Source: Pseudomonas nitroreducens
GTDB taxonomy: Bacteria; Pseudomonadota; Gammaproteobacteria; Pseudomonadales; Pseudomonadaceae
Length of the DNA stretch: 64,000 bases
Reading direction: 5' to 3'
Assembly (NCBI RefSeq): GCF_024170165.1
Contig: NZ_JALJXP010000006.1
Location: 186,001-250,000 of the forward strand
Notes under the pieces: generated by a model
What the model was told of the DNA's origin: nothing
Databases searched by the model: none
What the model saw: the letters and a program-made list of their open reading frames with translations, nothing else
Part shown: positions 49,794-57,397 of the stretch, one piece after another
How positions within the stretch are numbered: position 1 is the first letter of the stretch
Layout: every line of letters begins with the position of its first letter
Translations under genes and position numbers: made by a program

Positions 49794-50252
49794 TCATGCA
49801 TCTGTGCGGAAAACAAACCTCTTATCCAGATGGTACTTGGCTATATATCCTATGGCCAAGCCAATGATTCCGCCCAGATAGCGCATTTCCTTGCTTTCGA
49901 ACAGATACTCGAAGGTGAATTCGAAGCCCCAGAAAATTGCGGTGGTGGCGAGCCCCATGAAGCTGTACAAGAGAAAGACTTGGCTGTCATGCAGCGTGTC
50001 TCGAGCCTTGAACTGAAAGATGTAGCGCTTGTCGAGGGTGTATTTCACTACCAAGCCAGCGGCGGTTCCTGCTGCAATGGAAAGAAGAATGCTTAATGGG
50101 CCGATATATATTCGAGTGAATATGTCTTGTGCGCCAATGTTGGCGGCTGTCGCTATTATGGCGAAGAGTATGTAAAAGACCGCAATCTTTGTTGATTTTA
50201 ACATTGCAGGGGCTGCTGGTGCTGTAGGGTGAAGATGGTGAGAGATGGTCAT
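49794..50252 (-). CDS. GtrA-family membrane protein of the arabinose-lipid operon
   Basis: This 152-residue protein has four hydrophobic segments (FYILFAIIATAANIGAQ, LSILLSIAAGTAAGLVVKYTL, FLLYSFMGLATTAIFWGF, GIIGLAIGYIAKYHLDKR), the plan of GtrA-family proteins. The paired motifs VKYTLDKRYIF and AKYHLDKRFVF are typical. GtrA proteins handle polyprenyl-phosphate sugars in the membrane. In mycobacteria a GtrA-family protein (Rv3789) is encoded beside dprE1 and contributes to arabinan synthesis. It is the last gene of the operon, 82 bp after the DprE2-like gene. A flippase role, or recruitment of glycosyltransferases, is inferred. Confidence 0.82.
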   Translation of the reverse strand: MTISHHLHPTAPAAPAMLKSTKIAVFYILFAIIATAANIGAQDIFTRIYIGPLSILLSIAAGTAAGLVVKYTLDKRYIFQFKARDTLHDSQVFLLYSFMGLATTAIFWGFEFTFEYLFESKEMRYLGGIIGLAIGYIAKYHLDKRFVFRTDA

Positions 50253-50334
50253 TAAAGCCTTGCTCCGAAATGCTTAATCTCAAGCAGGCTTTATGTGTTT
50301 TTGACCATTTTCCAGAGGCGCTGGATCAACTCTA

Positions 50335-51075
50335 TCAGAGTGAGGCGCGCTTGAAGACGAATTGCGGAATGCTCCGAATTATCAGCATTATTGCAGCCCA
50401 AAAAGCGGGTGTATAAATACTGTTCTTCTTTTTCTCAATGGCGCTGACGATATCCTGAGCCACTCGCTCCGGTGTGGCGACCAGTGCTTTGGGTAGAGGC
50501 AGGCCTTGAGTCATCGGGGTGTCGACGAAGCCGGGTTTGATCGTCAGAACATGGACGTTGGCTTTGAAGAGCCGCGCACGCAGTCCTTCGCAGAAGGTCG
50601 AGACTGCAGCTTTGGCTGTGCCGTAGAGATAGTTGGAGGGGCGGCCACGATCTCCTGCTACCGAAGAGATCACCGCAATGGTGCCGCTGCGCTGCTGCTC
50701 CAGGCGATTGGCCAGGCGAGTAAGCAGGGCAATGACGCTGAGGCCATTGCTGGAAAATTCGCGTAACGCTACGTCGACATCCTGCTGGCAGACGGCCTGA
50801 TCAGGCAAGGTGCCGTGTGCGATCAGGCTGATGTGCAGGGAGCCAAGGCTGGAGAAGGCGCTGTCAATCATGGTCTCGTGCGCCTGCAGATCGTTCAAGT
50901 CCAGGGCGTGGGTCAGCACGTCACTGGCGCCTCGGGCACGCAGGTCGTCTGCAACCTGGGCGAGCTTGTCGGCGCTCCTTCCAACCAGGAAGAAGCGGGC
51001 CTGTTCGGCTGCCCAGGCCCGTGCACAGGCGTTGGCGATAGCGGAGGTGGCGCCGATGATCAGGATATTCTTCAT
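50335..51075 (-). CDS. dprE2: DprE2-like short-chain reductase (decaprenylphosphoryl-2-keto-ribose reductase)
   Basis: This 246-residue short-chain dehydrogenase has the NAD(P)-binding IIGATSAIANACARAWA near the start, the catalytic serine in IAVISSVAGDRGRPSN and the YxxxK pair in LYGTAKAA. A C-terminal hydrophobic stretch (FWAAIMLIIRSIPQFVF) would tether it to the membrane, as in DprE2. Together with the DprE1-like oxidase encoded just upstream (ATGA overlap at 51072-51075) it would complete the 2'-epimerisation of polyprenylphosphoryl-ribose to the arabinose form by reducing the keto intermediate. Name assigned from context and resemblance to mycobacterial Rv3791. Confidence 0.85.
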   Translation of the reverse strand: MKNILIIGATSAIANACARAWAAEQARFFLVGRSADKLAQVADDLRARGASDVLTHALDLNDLQAHETMIDSAFSSLGSLHISLIAHGTLPDQAVCQQDVDVALREFSSNGLSVIALLTRLANRLEQQRSGTIAVISSVAGDRGRPSNYLYGTAKAAVSTFCEGLRARLFKANVHVLTIKPGFVDTPMTQGLPLPKALVATPERVAQDIVSAIEKKKNSIYTPAFWAAIMLIIRSIPQFVFKRASL

Positions 51076-52394
51076 GCTTGGGTTACGCGTTTCCAGAATT
51101 GGGAGAATAGGGCGGGGTCGCGAAGAGCCTCGACCTGCTGCCAGGCAGGGTAGAAGGTGCGGAAGTCATTTCCGGACATGTGCGCGTCCTTTGCCGGATA
51201 GAGACGCCCGCCTGCTTGCCGGACGATCTGGTCAAGACGTCGGAATAAACCGGCCTCCAGGTTCTGTCGCTGTGGAAAGTCCAGTGCCAGGGATACCCCA
51301 GGCATGGGGAAGGACATCAGGCCTTGGGAGGGCACATCACCACAACGCTTCATGACGGCAAGGAACGATCCGCTTCCGCTACTCGAGATGCTGGCAAGGA
51401 TCTCGGTCATGGCAGCTTCGGCCGCCGTATCGGGAATCACGCACTGATACTGCTGGAAGCCCTTTCGGCCATAGATGCGATTCCAGTGCAGGACGCTATC
51501 CAGGGGGTAGAAAAACGGGTCATAGCTAACCTGGGAGCTGTGGCGTCCAGGTTTATGCAGGTGGAAGTAAGCGTTATTGAACAGATTCAGGCTCAGGCTG
51601 TTCATCAGGCTGATGGGGGGTGTCAATGGGACACTCAGGCGTGTCCGCCCATCAAACCGAAGTAGCCCGTCACGGGCGTGATTGCCGACGGAAAATACGC
51701 CTCGACCCGCAGATTCACCCTTGGCCCGGCAATCAATCCAGGCCACGGTGTACTCATGTGTCCTGTCGAACTCTTCCGAGAGGGTGAAGAACTCGCTGAG
51801 GGAGTCGAACCGTACACTGATGCTATCTATCTGGCTGGATACGACCGGCATCAGCTGCAGCTCGACCCAGGTGATCACGCCTGTCAGTCCCAGCCCGCCA
51901 ATGGTGGCGCGGTACAATTCGGTATTTTCCTGCGTCGAGCAGAGCAGGGGCTGTTGCTGATCGGAGCGCAGGAGGCCGAAGCACTGAACATGGCGGCCAA
52001 AGGTTCCTCGGATGTGGTGGTTCTTCCCGTGCACATCATTGGCCACCGCGCCGCCCAGGGTTACAAATTTTGTGCCTGGAGTGACCGGCAGAAACCATCC
52101 TCGGGGAATAGCTACTGCCAGAATTTCGGCCAGGGTGACGCCGGCCTCAGCGCGTACTATTCCGGTTTTCCAGTCGGCTGTTATCAGTCGATCAAGCTGC
52201 CGGGTCTGCAGCAGTTCGCCGCTCAGCGCCAGGCAGCTGTCTCCGTAGCTTCGACCGTTGCCATAGGGCAGTGTGCCTTGCGGGTTCTCCGCTAATTGGT
52301 GCAAAAGTGCCGGCAATTCGCTTTGCCAGGCGCAAGCGTGCAGATCCTGGGGCGTGTAGGGATAGCGCCCCCAGGACGCCAAACTCCGTGCCAT
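51072..52394 (-). CDS. dprE1: DprE1-like FAD oxidase (decaprenylphosphoryl-ribose 2'-oxidase)
   Basis: This 440-residue flavoprotein of the vanillyl-alcohol-oxidase fold has LPYGNGRSYGDSCLAL, VTPGTKFVTLGGAVANDVHGKNHH and the IGGLGLTGVITWVELQL segment of FAD-binding type 4 proteins. The C-terminal part carries SFPMPGVSLALDFP and GGRLYPAKDAHMS. By my alignment from memory with mycobacterial DprE1, Lys402 matches catalytic Lys418 and Ala370 replaces Cys387, the residue attacked by benzothiazinones. It would oxidise polyprenylphosphoryl-ribose to the 2'-keto form. The stop of the upstream UbiA gene and this start share one base (TAATG), and the stop overlaps the start of the DprE2 gene. Confidence 0.88.
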   Translation of the reverse strand: MARSLASWGRYPYTPQDLHACAWQSELPALLHQLAENPQGTLPYGNGRSYGDSCLALSGELLQTRQLDRLITADWKTGIVRAEAGVTLAEILAVAIPRGWFLPVTPGTKFVTLGGAVANDVHGKNHHIRGTFGRHVQCFGLLRSDQQQPLLCSTQENTELYRATIGGLGLTGVITWVELQLMPVVSSQIDSISVRFDSLSEFFTLSEEFDRTHEYTVAWIDCRAKGESAGRGVFSVGNHARDGLLRFDGRTRLSVPLTPPISLMNSLSLNLFNNAYFHLHKPGRHSSQVSYDPFFYPLDSVLHWNRIYGRKGFQQYQCVIPDTAAEAAMTEILASISSSGSGSFLAVMKRCGDVPSQGLMSFPMPGVSLALDFPQRQNLEAGLFRRLDQIVRQAGGRLYPAKDAHMSGNDFRTFYPAWQQVEALRDPALFSQFWKRVTQA

Positions 52395-53815
52395 TAGACG
52401 GCTACCCAGAAGATCAGGGCGAAAGCGGCTCCGATCAGCAGGCTGGCGCGGTCCTTGATAGCGAACACGACGGGGTCGTCATGCATCAATCCGCGGTGGG
52501 TGAGCATCCAGACACGCGTGATCCAGAACAGTAGAAGTGGGCAGGCTAGCCAGATCAGTTGTGGATAGTGGTACATCGCTGCGGTAGTAGCGTCCTGGAT
52601 ATACAGAGCCAGGACCATGACAGACAGATAACCGGACGCAGCTCCCAGTGATGCGACCATCTCCAGGTCATCTGGATAATAGCCGCGGCCACGGGTCTTC
52701 TGGCTCTTGCCTTTCATCCTTGCTTCGCGCAGCTCGGAGTAGCGTTTGACCAGGGCAAGGCTGAGGAAGATGAACATCGAGAAGGCCAGCATCCAGAACG
52801 TCAGCTTCACGCCGAAGGCGAAGGTGCCAGCGATGATGCGAGAGGTATAGAGCATCGCCAGAACGATGACATCGATCGCCATTCTGCGTTTGAGCCAGAA
52901 GGAGTAGGCGAGCGTGAGCACGTAATAGGCGGCCAGGGCCAGGCCGAACTTCCATGGCAACAGCAATGCAGAGCCCAGGAAGCCAATCAATAGGAGTATC
53001 GGAAACGCGAGCAGTCCACTCTGGATTGACAAGGCACCGCTCGCAAAGGGGCGGCGGCGCTTACTGGAATGGTGCCTGTCATCTTCCAGATCGAGCAGGT
53101 CGTTCAGAATATAAACGCTGGACGCACAAAGGCCGAAGAACAGGAAAGCAAGCAGGCCATTGAGCAGGAGTTGGGGCTCGAGCAGACGATGGCTAGCCAG
53201 AAGCGGTACGAAGATCAGGGCATTCTTGGCCCACTGGTGGACCCGCAGCGCCTTCAGCCAGGTACGGGCGACCTGGGTTTCCCGCTTGATTTCGCTTTCC
53301 ACGTTACCGTGGTCATGTGCGCGGCGACTGATCTTGCCGTTGGAGTTGACGACGTAGGCACGCCGTGCCGCCTGCCAGACCGGCAGATCATCCGACGAGT
53401 TGCCCGCGTAATCGAAGCCCTGCATGCCAAATTCCGCGACCAGCGCATCGCGCTTGCGTTCGGCAGACAGATTGGTGCGTTCATCAGTGGCCATCACCTG
53501 GTCGAATACTCCCAGATGATCAGCGATGCGCTGGGCGTAGCTGTGATGGCTCGCTGTGGCCAGAATGATCCGGCGACCGTTCTGCTTCTCCTGGCGAATC
53601 AACTCGAGCACGTCTTCGTTGTAGGGCAGCACGGACACGTCGAGCGGTGCCATTTGGGCCAGACGGCTCTTGAGGTTTGCTTTCCCCTGAGCCAGCCAGC
53701 GCATTGGCACCAGAGCTTTCAGGGGATGGAGCTTAAGAAAGCTGAGGCCTGACTCAAGCAGTAGGTCGCTGTGAATGAGGGTGCCATCAAGATCGATGAC
53801 CAAAGGGGCTGACAC
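52394..53815 (-). CDS. HAD phosphatase-UbiA prenyltransferase fusion (DPPR synthase-like)
   Basis: This 473-residue protein joins two enzymes. Residues 1-~175 are an HAD hydrolase with DLDGT (8-12), LATAS (85-89) and GNSSDD (138-143), the nucleophile, second and fourth motifs. From ~185 comes a UbiA membrane prenyltransferase with the first aspartate-rich motif NDLLDLEDD (238-246), a second motif DVIVLAMLYTSRIIAG, and about eight hydrophobic helices. The transferase domain matches decaprenyl-phosphate phosphoribosyltransferases (mycobacterial Rv3806c), which load PRPP's ribose-5-phosphate on the lipid carrier. The HAD part could remove the 5-phosphate. It is the first gene of the four-gene operon, 133 bp downstream of dctD. 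Confidence 0.87.
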   Translation of the reverse strand: MSAPLVIDLDGTLIHSDLLLESGLSFLKLHPLKALVPMRWLAQGKANLKSRLAQMAPLDVSVLPYNEDVLELIRQEKQNGRRIILATASHHSYAQRIADHLGVFDQVMATDERTNLSAERKRDALVAEFGMQGFDYAGNSSDDLPVWQAARRAYVVNSNGKISRRAHDHGNVESEIKRETQVARTWLKALRVHQWAKNALIFVPLLASHRLLEPQLLLNGLLAFLFFGLCASSVYILNDLLDLEDDRHHSSKRRRPFASGALSIQSGLLAFPILLLIGFLGSALLLPWKFGLALAAYYVLTLAYSFWLKRRMAIDVIVLAMLYTSRIIAGTFAFGVKLTFWMLAFSMFIFLSLALVKRYSELREARMKGKSQKTRGRGYYPDDLEMVASLGAASGYLSVMVLALYIQDATTAAMYHYPQLIWLACPLLLFWITRVWMLTHRGLMHDDPVVFAIKDRASLLIGAAFALIFWVAV

Positions 53816-53848
53816 TTACTGCTACCTCAACAAGTCCATATGCAAAAG

Positions 53849-53882
53849 AGACAAGAGCCCCTGACAGGGAATTGGGACTCTT
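53849..53882 (-). terminator. Possible terminator of dctD
   Basis: The minus strand has GAAGAGTCCC...GGGGCTCTTG, an imperfect hairpin, followed by TCTCTTTT. It lies between dctD and the HAD-UbiA gene, which would separate their transcripts. Confidence 0.55.
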
Positions 53883-53948
53883 CGGCGCTTGCGGATAGTA
53901 ACGTTTGAAGCCATGCAGCAAAAGCCGTAATCCGAATCCATGCTGCTT

Positions 53949-55334
53949 TCACGTTTCGCGGTCGTCCCCATCGCTGGGGTTAAGCAGCAGCCCATGTTTG
54001 CGCAGCTTGTCATGCAGGGTTTTGCGCGGCACGCCGAGCGCTTCGGCAAGGCTGCGCAGGGAGTTGTGTGGCCGGCTCATCTCGGCGGCGATCAGCGAGC
54101 GTTCGAAGGATTCCACCTGCTCGTTCAGCCCAGCGCCGGGCGCGACGTTTATCGCTTGGGCACGGCTATCATCCAGCCCAAGGTCCAGGCCGAGGGCATA
54201 GCGCTCCGCGGCGTTCTGCAGCTCCCGGACATTACCCGGCCAGCCGTGCACCAGCAGTTGCCCGCGCTGCGCCGAGTCCAGCGGACGTACGTTCAGGCCA
54301 TGACGCTGCGCGCCGCGTTCGGCAAAGTGCTGGAACAGCAGCAGGATATCGTCGCCGCGCTCGCGCAGCGGCGGAATGCGCAGGCTGGCGACGTTCAGGC
54401 GGTAGTAGAGATCGGCGCGAAAGCGGCCTTCATCGGAGGCCAGGCGCAGGTCCTCCTTGGTCGCCGCGATGATACGGATGTCCAGCGGGATGAGCTGGTT
54501 GGAGCCGAGGCGTTCGACGGTGCGCTCCTGCAGCAGGCGCAGCAGCTTCACCTGCACGTCCAGGCTCATGCTCTCTATCTCGTCGAGGAACAGCGTGCCG
54601 CCGTTGGCAAACTCGAATTTGCCGATGCGGCGCTTCTGCGCGCCGGTAAAAGCGCCCTGCTCGTGGCCGAACAGCTCGCTTTCCACCACCGACTCAGCCA
54701 GTGCGCCGGCGTTGATGGCGACGAAGGGGCCGTTGCGGCGGCTCGACAGGTCATGCAGTGCGCGGGCGACCACTTCCTTGCCCGAGCCGGTTTCGCCCAG
54801 GACCAGCACATCCGCATGGATCGCCGCGAGCGACGCGACCTGCTGTTGCAGACGCTGCATCGGCGCGGACTGGCCCACCAGACGGCCACGGACTTCCTTC
54901 TGCTCGGTCAGGGCCAGGCGCAGGCTGCGGTTCTCCAGCACCAGTCGGCGCACGTCGATCGCGCGGCGCACGCTGTCCAGCAGCGCATCGCTGGGGAATG
55001 GTTTCTCGAGGAAATCATAGGCGCCCGAGCGCATGGCCTTCACGGCTAGCGGTACATCGCCATGGCCGGTGACCAGGATCACCGGCAATTCGGAGTCCTG
55101 CGCGTGCAGTTGCTCAAGCAATTGAAGGCCATCGATGCCCGGCATGCGGATGTCGCTGACGATCACTCCCGGCCAGTCGCGCGCCTGCTGCGGATCGATC
55201 TGCCGCGCATCGCCCAGGGTGACCACCTTGAAGCCGGCGAGGTCAAGGGTCTGGCAGAGCGCCTGGCGCAGGTGCGGGTCGTCATCGATCAGCAGCACCT
55301 GGGTGGTGGAGTCGAACGGCTCGGCCGAGCTCAT
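53949..55334 (-). CDS. dctD: C4-dicarboxylate sigma-54 response regulator DctD
   Basis: This 461-residue NtrC-type activator has a receiver domain with Asp61 in VIVSDIRMPGIDG and the acidic pair DDD (17-19). The AAA+ domain has Walker A LGETGSGKEVVA, the sigma-54-contacting GAFTGA loop (GHEQGAFTGAQKRR) and GWPGNVRELQNAAERYA. A Fis-type helix-turn-helix closes it (LRSLAEALGVPRKTLHDKLRKHG). With DctB it activates sigma-54 promoters for C4-dicarboxylate uptake (dctA, dctPQM); no such transporter is in the window. It overlaps dctB by 4 bp. A diverged fragment of a second copy lies 4.5 kb away at 49403. Confidence 0.93.
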   Translation of the reverse strand: MSSAEPFDSTTQVLLIDDDPHLRQALCQTLDLAGFKVVTLGDARQIDPQQARDWPGVIVSDIRMPGIDGLQLLEQLHAQDSELPVILVTGHGDVPLAVKAMRSGAYDFLEKPFPSDALLDSVRRAIDVRRLVLENRSLRLALTEQKEVRGRLVGQSAPMQRLQQQVASLAAIHADVLVLGETGSGKEVVARALHDLSSRRNGPFVAINAGALAESVVESELFGHEQGAFTGAQKRRIGKFEFANGGTLFLDEIESMSLDVQVKLLRLLQERTVERLGSNQLIPLDIRIIAATKEDLRLASDEGRFRADLYYRLNVASLRIPPLRERGDDILLLFQHFAERGAQRHGLNVRPLDSAQRGQLLVHGWPGNVRELQNAAERYALGLDLGLDDSRAQAINVAPGAGLNEQVESFERSLIAAEMSRPHNSLRSLAEALGVPRKTLHDKLRKHGLLLNPSDGDDRET

Positions 55335-57229
55335 GCGCGGGTTTCCTCTTGCGGCGTCAGGGTCACGCCGGGGATGCCCGGCAACAGGTGCAATTGTACG
55401 AGAGCGCCGCCCTCGGCGTGATTACCCAATTCAAGATGTCCGCCCAGCGTACGTAGCAGGGTGTCGCAGATGGCCAGGCCAAGCCCCAGGCCTTTCGCAC
55501 TGGTCTTGGTGGTGAAGAAGGGCTCGCGGGCATGGGCCAGGGCCTCTTCGGAGAATCCGGGACCGTTGTCGCGCAGGGACAGAATGACGCGCTCGGGCGT
55601 CTGCTCGGTGGTCAGCCAGATGCGCCTTGGCAGTCCCTTTTCGGTCAGGGCGTCGAGGGCGTTGGAGATCAGGTTGGAAAGAATCTGCCGCAGCCGGGTC
55701 TCGCCGGCCTGCACCCAGATTGCCGCGTCGGGCAAGTCGCGCAGCAGTTCCACGTTCATCGCCTGGCGGCGCTGGGCAACCAGTGCCAGAGCGTCATTGA
55801 TCGCCGGCTGCAGGGCGACGTTTTCTGGCGCCCGGCGGGCACCGCGGGCGTAGGCCTTGAGGTGGCCGATGATCGAGGCCATGCGCCCGGTAAGCTCGCC
55901 AATCTGCTGCAGATTGCCGCGGGCGTCGTCGTAGCGCTGGTGGTCGAGCAGTACGCGGGCGTTGTCGGCGTAGCTGCGGATCGCCGCCAGCGGCTGGTTG
56001 AGCTCATGGCTGATGCTGGCAGACATGGTGCCCAGTGCGGTCAGTTTGCCGGCCTGGACCACTTCATCCTGGGCGTGCATCAGCTCGCGCTGGGCCTGCT
56101 CGCGGTTGCTGACTTCCTCCTGTAACCGCGTGTTGGCGCCCTCCAGCTCCCGGGTGCGTTCCTGCACGCGCAGTTCCAGTTCGTGCTTGGCCTGGGCTTC
56201 CAGGGCAATGCGCTCGAGGTAGTGGCGGCGGCTGATGGTCAGCAATGAAAAGAGCAGCAGCAGTGCCATCAATGTTGCCGCACCGATCAGGACCATGCTG
56301 CGGGCCGGGCCATCCACCTGGGTGCGTGGTGTGTAGATACTGACGGTCCAGCCAGTTTCCTGAAGTTTCTGACTTTGGCTGATCCAGCGGCGTTGGTCGA
56401 TTTTCAACGGCTTCGGATGCAGCACCGGGTAAGGGATGTTCTCGGCAATCTCCCGTTGTTTGGCGGGAGACAGCTCGCGCCCGGTGTGAAAGCGCCAGTC
56501 ATCGTTGGAAGAGAGAATGACTACGCCGTTGCTGTCCATGACCAGCAACTGATCCGGCGTGTTGCCCCACAATTGCTCCATGTGTTCCAGATCGACCTTG
56601 ACCACCAGTACCCCCAGCAACTTGTTGTCAGCGCGTACCGCACTGGCGAAGAAGTAACCGCGGCGCTTGGAGGTGGTGCCCAGGCCGAAGAAGTGTGCGG
56701 GGCGACCTTGCAGGGCTTCCTTGTAGTAGGGACGGAAGGCGAAGTTGCGGCCGACGAAGGTGTCAGGCTGATCCCAGTTGGAAGCGGCTCGGGTCAGGCC
56801 GTCCGGTTGCATCAAGTAGATGACATCCGCGCCAGTGCGGCCGCGAATGCGTGTGAGCTCCTGGTTGGCTGCCTGCTGAGCAACAAGGCTGTCTGGCGAC
56901 TGCAGTGCGGCACGCAAGGTCGGAAGCTCGCCGAGAATCGGCGGCAGATCCTCATAGCGCCGCAGTGTGCCCAGCAGGTTGGCAACATAGAGATCGAGTG
57001 TTTGCTGGTTCTGCCGGGCAATCTGCTCGCTGTAGTAGCGCTCGGCAACGTTATGCAGTGGCCAGAGGAGCGGTGCAAGCAGCAGCAATAGCAGGGCCGG
57101 CGAGCGCCAGCGAGTCAGGTGAGTGGTCAAGTTTGGTACATCGCAGGCAGTTGCATCTGTAGTCGATGCTACACCGAACCGTGAGCGATAGGCTGAAGCG
57201 GCCGGCTTCCTGAGGGCGGGACTATGCAT
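55331..57229 (-). CDS. dctB: C4-dicarboxylate sensor histidine kinase DctB
   Basis: This protein of ~632 residues has a membrane segment (RSPALLLLLLAPLLWPLHN) at about 40, a ~270-residue periplasmic double-Cache sensor (VFAFRP-type block GRNFAFRPYYKEALQGRPAHFFGLGTTSKRRGYF, which lines the dicarboxylate pocket in DctB), a second membrane helix, a coiled coil (ELELRVQERTRELEGANTRLQEE), the H-box SISHELNQPLAAIRSYADNA, and an ATPase with GKGLGLAICDTLL-like SAKGLGLGLAICDTL. The start is uncertain: the ATG at 57229 lacks a clear ribosome-binding site, and a TTG at 57130 would place the start just ahead of the first membrane helix. It senses succinate, fumarate or malate outside the inner membrane. 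Confidence 0.9.
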   Translation of the reverse strand: MHSPALRKPAASAYRSRFGVASTTDATACDVPNLTTHLTRWRSPALLLLLLAPLLWPLHNVAERYYSEQIARQNQQTLDLYVANLLGTLRRYEDLPPILGELPTLRAALQSPDSLVAQQAANQELTRIRGRTGADVIYLMQPDGLTRAASNWDQPDTFVGRNFAFRPYYKEALQGRPAHFFGLGTTSKRRGYFFASAVRADNKLLGVLVVKVDLEHMEQLWGNTPDQLLVMDSNGVVILSSNDDWRFHTGRELSPAKQREIAENIPYPVLHPKPLKIDQRRWISQSQKLQETGWTVSIYTPRTQVDGPARSMVLIGAATLMALLLLFSLLTISRRHYLERIALEAQAKHELELRVQERTRELEGANTRLQEEVSNREQAQRELMHAQDEVVQAGKLTALGTMSASISHELNQPLAAIRSYADNARVLLDHQRYDDARGNLQQIGELTGRMASIIGHLKAYARGARRAPENVALQPAINDALALVAQRRQAMNVELLRDLPDAAIWVQAGETRLRQILSNLISNALDALTEKGLPRRIWLTTEQTPERVILSLRDNGPGFSEEALAHAREPFFTTKTSAKGLGLGLAICDTLLRTLGGHLELGNHAEGGALVQLHLLPGIPGVTLTPQEETRA

Positions 57230-57302
57230 CGCTGCGTTGCATAACGAGATTCACCTGCTCTGCTGAGAGGGCCATGCAGGGGGCTGGTCTAGGTGTGTAG
57301 CT

Positions 57303-57330
57303 TGAGTTGATAAGGAAAATTAAATACAAT
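57303..57330 (+). promoter_or_regulatory. Candidate sigma-70 promoter for the acyltransferase gene
   Basis: TTGAGT (57303-57308) and TACAAT (57325-57330) are spaced 16 bp in a strongly AT-rich stretch, ~68 bp before the start codon. Confidence 0.4.
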
Positions 57331-57397
57331 CAGAAGATTTTGAATGGTGATATTTTGCTTGAAGTTGCAAAATATTCTTGTTGCTAGGGAGAGGGTG

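Noticed and set aside
49588..49881. 97-codon open frame downstream of the dctD fragment
   Set aside because: No domain or clear ribosome-binding site, and it runs antisense into the end of the GtrA gene.
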